DNA from: Acidiphilium rubrum
Lineage (GTDB): Bacteria; Pseudomonadota; Alphaproteobacteria; Acetobacterales; Acetobacteraceae
DNA: 64,000 bases
Reading direction: 5' to 3'
Assembly: GCF_900156265.1 (NCBI RefSeq)
Contig: NZ_FTNE01000019.1
Location: 1 to 64,000 of the forward strand
Each line of letters begins with the position of its first letter. The first letter of the stretch is position 1. The notes beneath the pieces were generated by a model. The model did no database searches and was not told the DNA's origin. It worked only from the letters and a program-made list of their open reading frames with translations. Positions 45,701-52,766 of this stretch are shown piece by piece. The position numbers were made by a program, and so were the translations under genes.

Positions 45701-45780
45701 AGGCCGATCACGAGAATGGCGGCGCTGACCACGAAGGCAAGCACGGGCCGCTTGATGAACAGGGCGGTGAAATTTTTCAT
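42730..45780 (-). CDS. RND efflux permease, second system (MexB/MdtB-like)
   Basis: A 1016-residue RND pump with 12 predicted helices. It starts MKNFTALFIKRPVLAFVVSA and carries the helix-4 Asp pair in [20 protein letters not shown], the pore-domain block STTYPGADPNTMAGFVTTPI and the late-helix block VGLVTLMGLISKHGILIVEV. Sequence differs clearly from the 1051-residue pump in the convergent operon (for example GLISKHGILIVEVAN against [15 protein letters not shown]), so it is not a recent duplicate. It is the last gene of the order OMF, adaptor, permease on the minus strand, with a 3-bp gap after the adaptor. The divergent TetR regulator at the head of the operon probably controls it. Drug, solvent or acid-related export is likely. 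Confidence 0.92.
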   Translation of the reverse strand: MKNFTALFIKRPVLAFVVSAAILVIGLKAMGGLAVLEYPKTENATITISTTYPGADPNTMAGFVTTPIEHAVAQVNGIDYMTSTSQTSVSTITVNLVLNYNADKALTEIQAQIQSVLNQLPSGTQQPQLKLQIGQQLDAMYIGFKSDVLSPNQVTDYLTRVVQPELQSVQGVQVAEILGAQNFAMRIWLEPNKLAAYGLTASQVYTALSGNDFISALGNSKGTSTQTSLTASTSLHSAAEFRNLVLLQSGGAIVRLGDVAKVELGSATYDGQVAFDGKPGVYIGIQVAPGANLLTVVNAVTKKFPQIQSALPSGLVGAVVYNSAEFVNASIHDVIAALIEALLIVVVVVFAFLGTPRSVIIPIIAIPLSLIGTFAAMLMLGFTINLLTLLALVLAIGLVVDDAIIIVENVNRHLDMGEPKITAAINAAGELAAPIVAMTVVLAAVYVPIGFQSGLTGALFTEFAFTLVSAVTISAIVALTLSPMLSSRLLRHIGPDDHSLEARLSRFIDRRFEQVHRLYMRLLRGSLKTLPVTLTFGAIILVSIYFLAVGSKSELAPQDDQGVVILSSTSAPNATLDQKLLWDQELNKLMIAHKSVAHTFQFETTTFSIAGMVLKPWDQRKKSAQELQTEIQNEAAGGVAGQQIVAFQPPPLPGSQGLPVQFVLKTTESFAQLNTVAQKVLAAALKTGKFIFLQSDLKIDQPQATVKIDRAEAANLGLTMSQVGASLSQALGGNYVNYFSLDDRSYQVIPQVSQKYRLNVSQLLTYPITSIGGVPIPLGAIATIVPTVIPESVNHFQQLNAATIQGVAAPGVSTGEAVSVLQQASKKILPADYDIDYGGAMRQFVLQQGGFLGTFGVAVIVIFLALAALFNSFRDPLIILVSVPMSIAGALIFIYLGFGLSLNIYTEVGLVTLMGLISKHGILIVEVANEGQVNGMTKREAIEHAVGIRLRPILMTTAAMVLGVVPLIIATGAGAAARYNMGMVIATGLAIGTLFTLFVLPAVYLVIGQQHTAETT

Positions 45781-45783
45781 GGC

Positions 45784-47037
45784 TCAGTGGTTCGGCACGA
45801 TGGGATCAGGCGAATTTTGTGGCAGAATTTTATTGTTGATCAGCAGTGGGGTGCCGTTGCGCAACTTCATCTGGCCGGCCACGACCACCTGTTGCCCGGC
45901 GGTGATGCCTTTGACCACTGAAACCTGATCGCCACGCGCGCTGCCGAGTGTGACGAACACCTGGCGGGCCTGTAGGGATGGTTGGGCCGCTTTGTCTTTG
46001 CTGGCCGCCCCCCCAGCGGCCCCAGCGGGGGCCTTGGATGTATCGTCGTCCTTCACCGCCAGAAACACAGTATCACCGTAGGGATTATAGGCGATTGCGG
46101 TCTGCGGCAGGGTAACCAGATTGTCCGGCGCGCCGACATCAATCGCGACGCGGGCAAACATGCCCGGGCGCAGTTCGTTGTGCGGGTTGGTCAGGCTGGC
46201 GCGGACCTGGATCATACGGGTGGTGGTGCTGACCGAAGAATCCAGCGCATCGATCGTACCGGTAAACGGCGTCGCTTCGAACGCATTCACCATGATCTGG
46301 ATTTTCATGCCTGGATGGATGGTGCGCAGCGCCGCCTGGGGCAGGTAGAAATCAATATCGATCGGGTTAAGGGTCTGCAGCGAGGCAATGGTGGTGCCGG
46401 CGGCGAGATACTGACCGAGATCGATCTGACGGATGCCAATGCGGCCTGAGAACGGGGCGTAGATTTTCTTTTCGGCCATCAGCGCCTGCTGGCTTTTGAC
46501 CTGGGCTTCAGCGCTGGCGAGATTGGCGCGATCGGTATCGACCGTCTGCATGCTCACGGCCTGGGCGTGGTATTGGGCGATGTCGCGCTGGTAGGTGACT
46601 CGGTCGAGCGCGGCGGTGGCCTGCAATTGGGCGAGCAAGGCATCGTCGTTGTTGGGGCGCAGGGTGACCAGGAGCTGGCCCTTCCTGACATCATCGCCGG
46701 AATGAAAATCGATGCTCTGCACGATGCCGGCGATCTGTGCCGAGAGTGCGGCACCCTGGCGGGCGATGAGAGTGCCGGTTGCGGTTTCGCGCGGCTGGAA
46801 CGGCGTTTTTTCCGCGATGACGGTCGCGACCGTCTGGGGCGGATTTTTCAGTTGGGCGAGGAACTTGCCGATCATGATGTTGCGGAAGGTGCCGTAACCG
46901 AAGATCAGGAACAGGACGACCCCGACCAGGATAAGCATGATGACCATGCGCAGGATCGGGCGCGGCGGTTTCTCGGCGCGTCGGGGGGGAACACCGACCG
47001 GGCCGGCGGGTGTCGGTTCGAGTGCTTGCGCCGTCAT
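45784..47037 (-). CDS. RND efflux periplasmic adaptor subunit, second system
   Basis: A 417-residue membrane-fusion protein with an uncleaved N-terminal anchor (RMVIMLILVGVVLFLIFGYG, about residues 30-50). Halves of the lipoyl domain are GTLIARQGAALSAQIAGIVQ and KIYAPFSGRIGIRQIDLGQY, separated by a short helical hairpin. The barrel domain (NPIDIDFYLPQAALRTIHPG) and membrane-proximal domain (ELRPGMFARVAIDVGAPDNL) follow. A Lys/Ala-rich insert (SKAPAGAAGGAASKDKAAQP) sits near residue 350. The ATG at 47037 overlaps the outer-membrane factor stop by ATGA, so it is preferred over the open extension upstream. It bridges the pump encoded next and the channel encoded before it. Confidence 0.9.
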   Translation of the reverse strand: MTAQALEPTPAGPVGVPPRRAEKPPRPILRMVIMLILVGVVLFLIFGYGTFRNIMIGKFLAQLKNPPQTVATVIAEKTPFQPRETATGTLIARQGAALSAQIAGIVQSIDFHSGDDVRKGQLLVTLRPNNDDALLAQLQATAALDRVTYQRDIAQYHAQAVSMQTVDTDRANLASAEAQVKSQQALMAEKKIYAPFSGRIGIRQIDLGQYLAAGTTIASLQTLNPIDIDFYLPQAALRTIHPGMKIQIMVNAFEATPFTGTIDALDSSVSTTTRMIQVRASLTNPHNELRPGMFARVAIDVGAPDNLVTLPQTAIAYNPYGDTVFLAVKDDDTSKAPAGAAGGAASKDKAAQPSLQARQVFVTLGSARGDQVSVVKGITAGQQVVVAGQMKLRNGTPLLINNKILPQNSPDPIVPNH

Positions 47038-48623
47038 GGCAGGACTCCACAGCAATTTTGTACGTCTTTCGCGATATCTTGGCGGTTCCACCAGCCACCA
47101 CCGAGCGCCTGGAACAGGGCGGCAGTGTCGGCATAGCGTTGCGCGCTTGCCTTGATGCGGGCAATGACGGCTGTTTCATAAGTTTGTTCGGCCGTCAGCA
47201 CCGCGGTGTAGGGCGCACCGCCGAGCCTGTATTGATTTTCCGTGACGGCGAGGCTGCGCTGAGCGGACTGCTCGTAAATAGTGTCGGCGGCGAGGGTCGA
47301 GGCATCGTAATGCAGGGCGAGCAAGGTGTCCGACACGTTCTGAAAGGCGAGCACGATGGTGTTCTGATAGGTGGCAGCGGCTTCGCGCATGGTCGCGATC
47401 GCGGCGCGGCGTTTGAACAGCAGCGTGCCGCCCTGAAACAGCGGCTGCGTGATGCCGGATGCAAGGCTCCACAGCAGGGTTTGCGGCGTGAACAGCGAGG
47501 CAGCCGAGAGGGCTTCGTGGCCGACGCTGCCGGTCAGAGTGATCTGCGGCAGCATGTTCGCGGTGGCGACGCCGACCAGGGCGGTATCCTCGTGCAGCAC
47601 GGCGCCGGCCTCGCGAATGTCCGGCCGCTGGCGCACCAGCGCAGACGGCAGACTCACCGGCAGGTCATGCGGCAGGGTGAGATCGGCGAGGCTGAAATTA
47701 TTCAGCTGGAACTGATTGGGCAGCACGCCTTCATAGGCGGCGAGCTGGTTGCGCTCCTGGGCGAGCTGGCTCTGCAACGGCGGCAAGGTGGCGCGGGTCT
47801 GGGCGAGCTGGCTTTCCTGGGTCAATTCATTGGCGGCTGGGATGCCGCCAAGCGCGACCTGACTGTGCAGAATGCGGAGTTCATGCTCCTCCGCCGCGAT
47901 GATCTGGTTGGTCGCCTTGATCTGTTCGACCAGCGAGGCATCGGTAACCGCGGCGGTGACGATATTGGCGGTGAGCGAGAGGTAGGTGGCTTCGAGGGCG
48001 AACCGCTGATCCTCGGCCTGGGCACGGAGATCTTCGACCTGACGGCGGACGCCGCCGAAAATATCCGGCGCGTAGGAGACCGAGACCGAGGCGTTGAGCA
48101 ACGAGAACGGCGCGTTGCCGGTCCCGCTGGCCGCGGTGCCGGTGGTGCCGGCGGCCGTCGAGCCGGTGCCGCCGCTGGTGAAGCCGAATGGGCTGCGCTC
48201 CCTCGTGGCCTGGAAACTACCGCTCAGCGAAGGGAAGAACGAGCCCTCCTGCGCACGGGTTGTATCGCGCGCTGCAAGCAGGGCGTTCTGCGCGGCGAGC
48301 AGGCTGGGGTTGTTGGCGAGTGAGGTAGCGATCAAACCATCAAGTGGACGGGAGTGAAACAGATTCCACCATTCGCCTTCAATCGCTTGACCCATCACCA
48401 AGCGTTGTGCCGTGCCGCCTTCGGCCTGCGCGGTCGCCGTAGTGGTAGGAAGCCTGTGCTCGGTGTAGCTGCCAACGCGCGGTGCTGCGGGCTGGTGGTA
48501 ATTCGGCCCCACGGCGCAGCCGCCCAAAACCGAAGTGCAGAGCAGCGCCGGGCCGAACAGGCCCGAACGGCAGAGGGAACGTGATCGCACCGCAAGGCGC
48601 AATTGTGAAGTTTGATCTGTCAT
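47034..48623 (-). CDS. RND efflux outer-membrane factor, NodT/OprM family lipoprotein
   Basis: A 529-residue trimeric outer-membrane channel-tunnel protein of the TolC superfamily. The lipoprotein signal ends at the lipobox SVLGGCAVGPNY, with Cys at about residue 36. The two homologous halves contain the repeated helical patterns LNASVSVSYAPDIFGGVRRQ and LFKRRAAIATMREAAATYQN, and VRQRPDIREAGAVLHEDTAL is a strong family signature. It is the first gene of the minus-strand operon and is the only outer-membrane factor in the window, so it may also serve the convergent pump. A Gly/Thr-rich insertion (GGTGSTAAGTTGTAASGTGN) at about residue 145 is unusual. Confidence 0.9.
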   Translation of the reverse strand: MTDQTSQLRLAVRSRSLCRSGLFGPALLCTSVLGGCAVGPNYHQPAAPRVGSYTEHRLPTTTATAQAEGGTAQRLVMGQAIEGEWWNLFHSRPLDGLIATSLANNPSLLAAQNALLAARDTTRAQEGSFFPSLSGSFQATRERSPFGFTSGGTGSTAAGTTGTAASGTGNAPFSLLNASVSVSYAPDIFGGVRRQVEDLRAQAEDQRFALEATYLSLTANIVTAAVTDASLVEQIKATNQIIAAEEHELRILHSQVALGGIPAANELTQESQLAQTRATLPPLQSQLAQERNQLAAYEGVLPNQFQLNNFSLADLTLPHDLPVSLPSALVRQRPDIREAGAVLHEDTALVGVATANMLPQITLTGSVGHEALSAASLFTPQTLLWSLASGITQPLFQGGTLLFKRRAAIATMREAAATYQNTIVLAFQNVSDTLLALHYDASTLAADTIYEQSAQRSLAVTENQYRLGGAPYTAVLTAEQTYETAVIARIKASAQRYADTAALFQALGGGWWNRQDIAKDVQNCCGVLP

Positions 48624-48824
48624 GCCGGGTGATGATCGTGACGCGACAGATCGTTGGTGGCCCGAATTCGTGGTGCCAGCATCTGCGCGGCGAAGCCTCC
48701 TGAAGTACGGGTTGGAAACTACCGAGTTTTCACCACTCTCGTCAAGCTGATCGAAACATGCAGCGCAGGCGCTTGAAATCAGGGTGGGTCTCTGCGATGT
48801 CTTGCATAGTCCGGGAAAGAATTG
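48624..48824. promoter_or_regulatory. Divergent control region of the efflux operon and TetR gene
   Basis: Two hundred bases separate the divergent genes. AAACT-ACCG-AGTTT (48716-48729) is a small perfect dyad in an AT-richer patch midway and is a candidate TetR operator. Promoters in both directions are expected but I cannot assign -35/-10 boxes with confidence. Confidence 0.4.
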
Positions 48825-49535
48825 ATGGATACCAATGCAGCCGTTTCACGCACGCCACGCCCTGGTTCGGGCGGTGGGTCGCAGGCATCATCGGCGCGCG
48901 GCATCGCCGATACGTTGGAACAGCGCCGCACGGCGCTGATCGCGGCGGCGGAGCGGGTGTTCGCCAAGCGCGGCTATCATGAAGCGACCATGGATGATGT
49001 GGCCGCAGCGGCCGGGATTTCGAAACGGACACTGTATCAACTGGTACAGTCGAAAGAGGAATTATTCACCGCCCTGCTCGCCCAGCACCGCAAGCCGTTC
49101 GATTTTTCGGTCGAGACTGCGGGACGCTCGGTCGAGGATGTACTGCACGAGATGCTTTCGGTCTGGGCGCATCATGTGCTCAGCCCGTCGGTGGTCGCGC
49201 TGCTGCGCCTGATCATGGCGGAATATATTCAGGGCACGACGCTGTCGCGTCTGCTCGACCGCGAAAGTGCGAAACCCTGCCGCGATGCGTTGCAATCCTA
49301 TTTCAAATCCTGCTGCGCCGCCGGCACGCTCATCATCGCGGACCCCGATGAAGCGGCACAAATGCTCTACGGCATGGTGATCGGCAATATCCACATCGAG
49401 ATGCTGCTCGGCATCGGCAAGGCACCCAGCCGGGCAGCCCTGGATGCACGAATTGCACGGGCGGTCGCGCTGTTTCTGGCAGGAGCACGGCCGCGCGGTT
49501 CAGCGCAGGTCGGCGAAGCGATGGCCAAGGGATGA
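48825..49535 (+). CDS. TetR/AcrR-family repressor, probably of the efflux operon
   Basis: A 236-residue dimeric repressor. After a polar, Gly/Ser-rich N-terminal tail (residues 1-28) comes the helix-turn-helix domain: TALIAAAERVFAKRGYHEAT, MDDVAAAAGISKRTLYQLVQ, SKEELFTALL. The ligand-binding domain is all-helical (DVLHEMLSVWAHHVLSPSVV, RLIMAEYIQGTTLSRLLDRE). ATG at 48825 is used; a TTG immediately before it is in frame but less likely. Its divergent position to the OMF-adaptor-permease operon matches the classical AcrR/MtrR-type arrangement, so it most likely represses that operon and itself. Its 3' end overlaps the convergent PaaX-like gene by 36 bp. Confidence 0.87.
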   Translation: MDTNAAVSRTPRPGSGGGSQASSARGIADTLEQRRTALIAAAERVFAKRGYHEATMDDVAAAAGISKRTLYQLVQSKEELFTALLAQHRKPFDFSVETAGRSVEDVLHEMLSVWAHHVLSPSVVALLRLIMAEYIQGTTLSRLLDRESAKPCRDALQSYFKSCCAAGTLIIADPDEAAQMLYGMVIGNIHIEMLLGIGKAPSRAALDARIARAVALFLAGARPRGSAQVGEAMAKG

Positions 49536-50360
49536 ATCGGCCGGCGGTAGATTGCCGCACTGTATGAGCGCGTTGGCATCGAGCCATTGTTCGGACGCCA
49601 GGCGCAAGCCAGCGTAGATCGCGGCACACAGGCGCCGGGCGTCGGCGCCGATCCAGGGCGAGGGCAAAAACGCGACCGGCAGGCGGGGATCGCGCAGCAT
49701 GATCCTGCGATAATCATGGATGAGCAGGGTGCGCGCCAGCATCGCATCACGCGGGGTGAATCCGCCGGCGATGTCGGCGATCGGGCGGAAGGTTTCGATG
49801 AAATCCGCATAGAGTGCCGCAAGCCCTTCGAGCCGCCATGCCTTGGTGGCAAGGCGCATGATGGTGTCATCGGTCGCCGTCGCGGTAACCGCGAGGACGT
49901 TCGCCGCGACCGAGGGCGGCAGCGGGCGTTCCGGTGCGATCATGACGCCTTGCCATGCAACGAATCCGAGCCGGGTCAGCCGATTGCGCAGCGCCTCGCG
50001 CGCTTCGCCGGCCTCGAGCAGGATCAGGCTGAGCTGTTCAACGTGCGGACGGCGGCTGGGGCCGAAAATATGGCGCGCAGCGCGGACGAATTCGCCGCGC
50101 CGCGCCGGGCCGATTTCATAGAAGCTCGCGCGGCTCTGCCGGCTGGCGAGCAGCCAGCCATCGGCCGCGAGGCGAGAGACGGCGGTACGCACCACGCCCG
50201 AACCGATATCGAGGCCGGCGCACAGGTCCAGAATGGTCGACAGGGCAACGGCGCCGCCGCGCGGCATGATCGCATCGCCCATCAGCGTCATGATCAGCGA
50301 CCCGGTATGTGAGGGTTGCTCTTGCAATCGGATCACCAGGGCGGCGACATGGGCATTCAT
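49500..50360 (-). CDS. PaaX-family transcriptional regulator
   Basis: A 286-residue GntR-related regulator. The N-terminal winged helix is LIMTLMGDAIMPRGGAVALS and DIGSGVVRTAVSRLAADGWL, the fingerprint of PaaX (repressor of phenylacetate degradation, ligand phenylacetyl-CoA). The central PaaX domain contains SFYEIGPARRGEFVRAARHI and the C-terminal part has RTLLIHDYRRIMLRDPRLPV. The start at 50360 (MNAHVAALVIRLQEQPSHTG) is taken because it fits the family length. No paa catabolic genes are in the window. Instead it is divergent from lrgAB with a 75-bp gap, so it may control that transporter or act at a distance. Confidence 0.85.
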   Translation of the reverse strand: MNAHVAALVIRLQEQPSHTGSLIMTLMGDAIMPRGGAVALSTILDLCAGLDIGSGVVRTAVSRLAADGWLLASRQSRASFYEIGPARRGEFVRAARHIFGPSRRPHVEQLSLILLEAGEAREALRNRLTRLGFVAWQGVMIAPERPLPPSVAANVLAVTATATDDTIMRLATKAWRLEGLAALYADFIETFRPIADIAGGFTPRDAMLARTLLIHDYRRIMLRDPRLPVAFLPSPWIGADARRLCAAIYAGLRLASEQWLDANALIQCGNLPPADSSLGHRFADLR

Positions 50361-50435
50361 GTTTCGATAACACCTCAATCCGCTATCTTTGGCCAGTACG
50401 GCCGGCGTCGGATTCAGGCCTGACACGGAGAGATC

Positions 50436-50777
50436 ATGGTCGGAGCGATCACGCTACTGCTGGTGTGCCAATTACTTGGCACCATCATTGCCCACGCCGC
50501 CGGCTGGCCGATCCCCGGGCCGGTGCTGGGGCTGGTGTTTCTGCTGGCGCTGCTGGTCTGGCGCGGCGGGCCATCGCCCGCGCTGCATGAAACATCGGGC
50601 GGTCTGTTGCGCCAGCTTGGGTTGCTGTTCGTGCCGGCGGGGGTCGGGATCGTGAACGAATTGCACGTGATCAGGGTCGATGCGCTGGCGATTGCGGTGG
50701 CGGTGCCGGTTTCGACGCTCCTGGCACTCGGCGTGACCGGGACGCTGATGCAGATTTTCGCCCGCGGAGATCGCTGA
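50436..50777 (+). CDS. lrgA: LrgA/CidA-family membrane protein
   Basis: A 113-residue holin-like membrane protein with four hydrophobic segments: AITLLLVCQLLGTIIAHAAG, GPVLGLVFLLALLVWRG, LRQLGLLFVPAGVGIVNELH and DALAIAVAVPVSTLLALGVTG. The PIPGPVLGL and LLFVPAGVG blocks are family hallmarks. LrgA works with LrgB; in several bacteria and in plants such pairs transport small carboxylates (pyruvate, glycolate/glycerate) and in staphylococci they influence autolysis. The stop overlaps the lrgB start by one base. CGGAGAG precedes the ATG. Confidence 0.88.
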   Translation: MVGAITLLLVCQLLGTIIAHAAGWPIPGPVLGLVFLLALLVWRGGPSPALHETSGGLLRQLGLLFVPAGVGIVNELHVIRVDALAIAVAVPVSTLLALGVTGTLMQIFARGDR

Positions 50778-51511
50778 TGCACGGTCTGGCGCGCGGCGAT
50801 CTATATCACGTGTGGGTCTATCTGCAGAGTGGGCCGCAGCTTGGTCTGGTCGCGACCTTGCTGGTCTGGCAGGCAGCAACCTGGCTCGATCGGCGGACCA
50901 GCCATGCCGCCTGGTCCAACCCGATCATGGTTTCGATCGCGGTGTTGGCGGTTCTGCTGCTGGCGACCGGCACGTCGTACCAGGCCTATTTCCGGGGCGG
51001 GCAGTATGTGCAGTTTCTGCTCGGGCCGGCGACAGTGGCGCTGGCGGTACCGATGTACGCGAATTTCGCGACGATGCGGCGAAATCTGGTGCCAATTCTG
51101 GTGGCGGTGACGGCCGGCTCGGTCACGGCTTCGGTCTCGGCCATGCTGCTGGCGCATGCGCTGGGGGCGCCGCGCGATGTAGTGATTTCGATGGCGCCGA
51201 AATCGGTCACCACGCCGATCGCGATGGGGATTTCGCAGGATCTGGGCGGGATTCCCTCGCTGACCGCGATTTTCGTGTTGCTGACCGGCGTGTTCGGCGG
51301 GCTGGTGTGCGTTCCGCTGTTTCGCCTGCTCCGGATCGTGGACCGGCGGGCGCAGGGATTGGCCGGCGGCACCGGCGCGCACGGGTTGGCGACGGCGCGC
51401 CTGTTGCTGGTAAGCGAAACCGCCGGCGCGTTCGGCGGCCTCGCGATCGGGTTGAACGGGCTGATCACCGCGATCTTGGTGCCGTTTCTGGTGCGGTGGC
51501 TGGGGTTCTGA
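50777..51511 (+). CDS. lrgB: LrgB-family membrane protein
   Basis: A 244-residue polytopic protein, partner of the LrgA encoded just upstream. Segments include GLVATLLVWQAATWLDRRT, IMVSIAVLAVLLLATGTSYQ, GPATVALAVPMYANFATMRR and the signature VVISMAPKSVTTPIAMGISQ followed by LGGIPSLTAIFVLLTGVFGG. The C-terminal helix is GLNGLITAILVPFLVRWLGF. Its start overlaps lrgA by one base (TGATG). A short CGGCGC/GCGCCG dyad follows the stop, ahead of the convergent aminotransferase gene. Transport of a small organic acid would suit an organism of the acetic-acid family, but this is inference. Confidence 0.88.
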   Translation: MHGLARGDLYHVWVYLQSGPQLGLVATLLVWQAATWLDRRTSHAAWSNPIMVSIAVLAVLLLATGTSYQAYFRGGQYVQFLLGPATVALAVPMYANFATMRRNLVPILVAVTAGSVTASVSAMLLAHALGAPRDVVISMAPKSVTTPIAMGISQDLGGIPSLTAIFVLLTGVFGGLVCVPLFRLLRIVDRRAQGLAGGTGAHGLATARLLLVSETAGAFGGLAIGLNGLITAILVPFLVRWLGF

Positions 51512-51534
51512 GCGGCGCGTCCGCGCTGCGCCGA

Positions 51535-52734
51535 TCAGCACAATGCGTGGCAGAACCGTACGATGCGGCCGCAGGCTTCAGCCAGCGCGGCATCGCCGGT
51601 CGCGGTCGAAAGGCGGATATGCCCGGCCATGGCGAACGCCGAGCCCGGCACCGTCGCGACCAGCGCCTCATCGAGCAGGGCGTTGGCCACGTCATCGTCG
51701 TTCATCAGCCGCTGCCTTGCCGGCGTACTACGGCCAAGCAGGCCGGTGACGGCGGGAAAAGCGTAGAACGCGCCTTCGGGCTTCGCGCAGATCAGCCCGG
51801 GGGCATCCGCCAGCGCGGCCGTGACCAGATCGCGGCGACGGCGGTAGATGGCACGGCGCTCGGCCAACAGGTCCTGCGGTCCATCGAGCGCGGCGACCGC
51901 GGCGGCCTGGCTGATGGTGGAAACGCCGGCGGTGGCGGTGCCCTGCACCAGACTCATCGCGGCGAGCCAGTCGGCCGGGCCGGTGCAGAAACCGAGTCGC
52001 CACCCCGTCATCGCATAGGATTTCGAGACACCGCTCATGGTGACAATGCGATCGGCCAAGTCCGGTGCGACGGCGGCGAGCGTATGGTAAGCGCCCTCAA
52101 AAATCAGATGTTCATAAATATCGTCCGAGATCACCAAGACCTGCGGATGCCGGCGCAGCACCGCGGCAATCGATTCGAGCAGGGCGGCATCGGCGACGGC
52201 GCCGGACGGATTGTTGGGATAATTCAACAGCAGCAGACGGGTTCGATCGGTCATGGCCGCGTCGAGCGCTGCCGGGTCGAGGTGAAAGCCACCGGCAGCC
52301 GGACCACCGAGAAACACCGGCACACCGCCGGCGAATTCAACGACCTGGATGTAACCGGCCCAGCACGGGGCGGGGATGATCACCGCATCGCCGGGTTCGA
52401 TCACCGCCATGACGGCATTGAAGATCGCCTGCTTGCCACCGTTGGTAATCAGCACATCCTTCGCGGTGACCGGCAAATGCTGCTCGCGGACAAATTTGCG
52501 CGCAACCGCGGCACGGCAGGCCTCGGTTCCGGCGATGGGCGGATATTTTGTCTCGCCCGCCTTCGCAGCGCGATGGGCCGCTTCGATGATATGCGCGGGC
52601 GTGGGCAGATCAGGCTCGCCGATCGACAGGGATATGACGTCCTTGCCAGCGGCGCGCAGGGCGCGGGCGCGGGCTGCCATGGCGAAGGTGGCGGCTGGTC
52701 TGGTGCGTCGGATGCGGGCGGTGAAACGTGTCAT
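51535..52734 (-). CDS. Class I/II pyridoxal-phosphate aminotransferase, aspartate-type
   Basis: A 399-residue fold-type I aminotransferase of subgroup Ib. Landmarks are DVISLSIGEPDLPTPAHIIE near the N-terminus, TNGGKQAIFNAVMAVIEPGD, LNYPNNPSGAV with the Asn that binds PLP, ISDDIYEHLIFEG, and the Schiff-base Lys238 in MSGVSKSYAMTGWRLGF. The SKSYAMTGWR block with the substrate Arg near the C-terminus (GHIRLS) suits aspartate/prephenate aminotransferases of alphaproteobacteria. The stop is 33 bp from lrgB's stop side (convergent), and the start lies 32 bp after the glycosyltransferase stop, so it could be read through from the flagellar region or have its own promoter. Exact amino acid specificity is not deducible. 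Confidence 0.88.
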   Translation of the reverse strand: MTRFTARIRRTRPAATFAMAARARALRAAGKDVISLSIGEPDLPTPAHIIEAAHRAAKAGETKYPPIAGTEACRAAVARKFVREQHLPVTAKDVLITNGGKQAIFNAVMAVIEPGDAVIIPAPCWAGYIQVVEFAGGVPVFLGGPAAGGFHLDPAALDAAMTDRTRLLLLNYPNNPSGAVADAALLESIAAVLRRHPQVLVISDDIYEHLIFEGAYHTLAAVAPDLADRIVTMSGVSKSYAMTGWRLGFCTGPADWLAAMSLVQGTATAGVSTISQAAAVAALDGPQDLLAERRAIYRRRRDLVTAALADAPGLICAKPEGAFYAFPAVTGLLGRSTPARQRLMNDDDVANALLDEALVATVPGSAFAMAGHIRLSTATGDAALAEACGRIVRFCHALC

Positions 52735-52766
52735 GCAATCCGCAGGACCACAGACACGCCCTCAGA

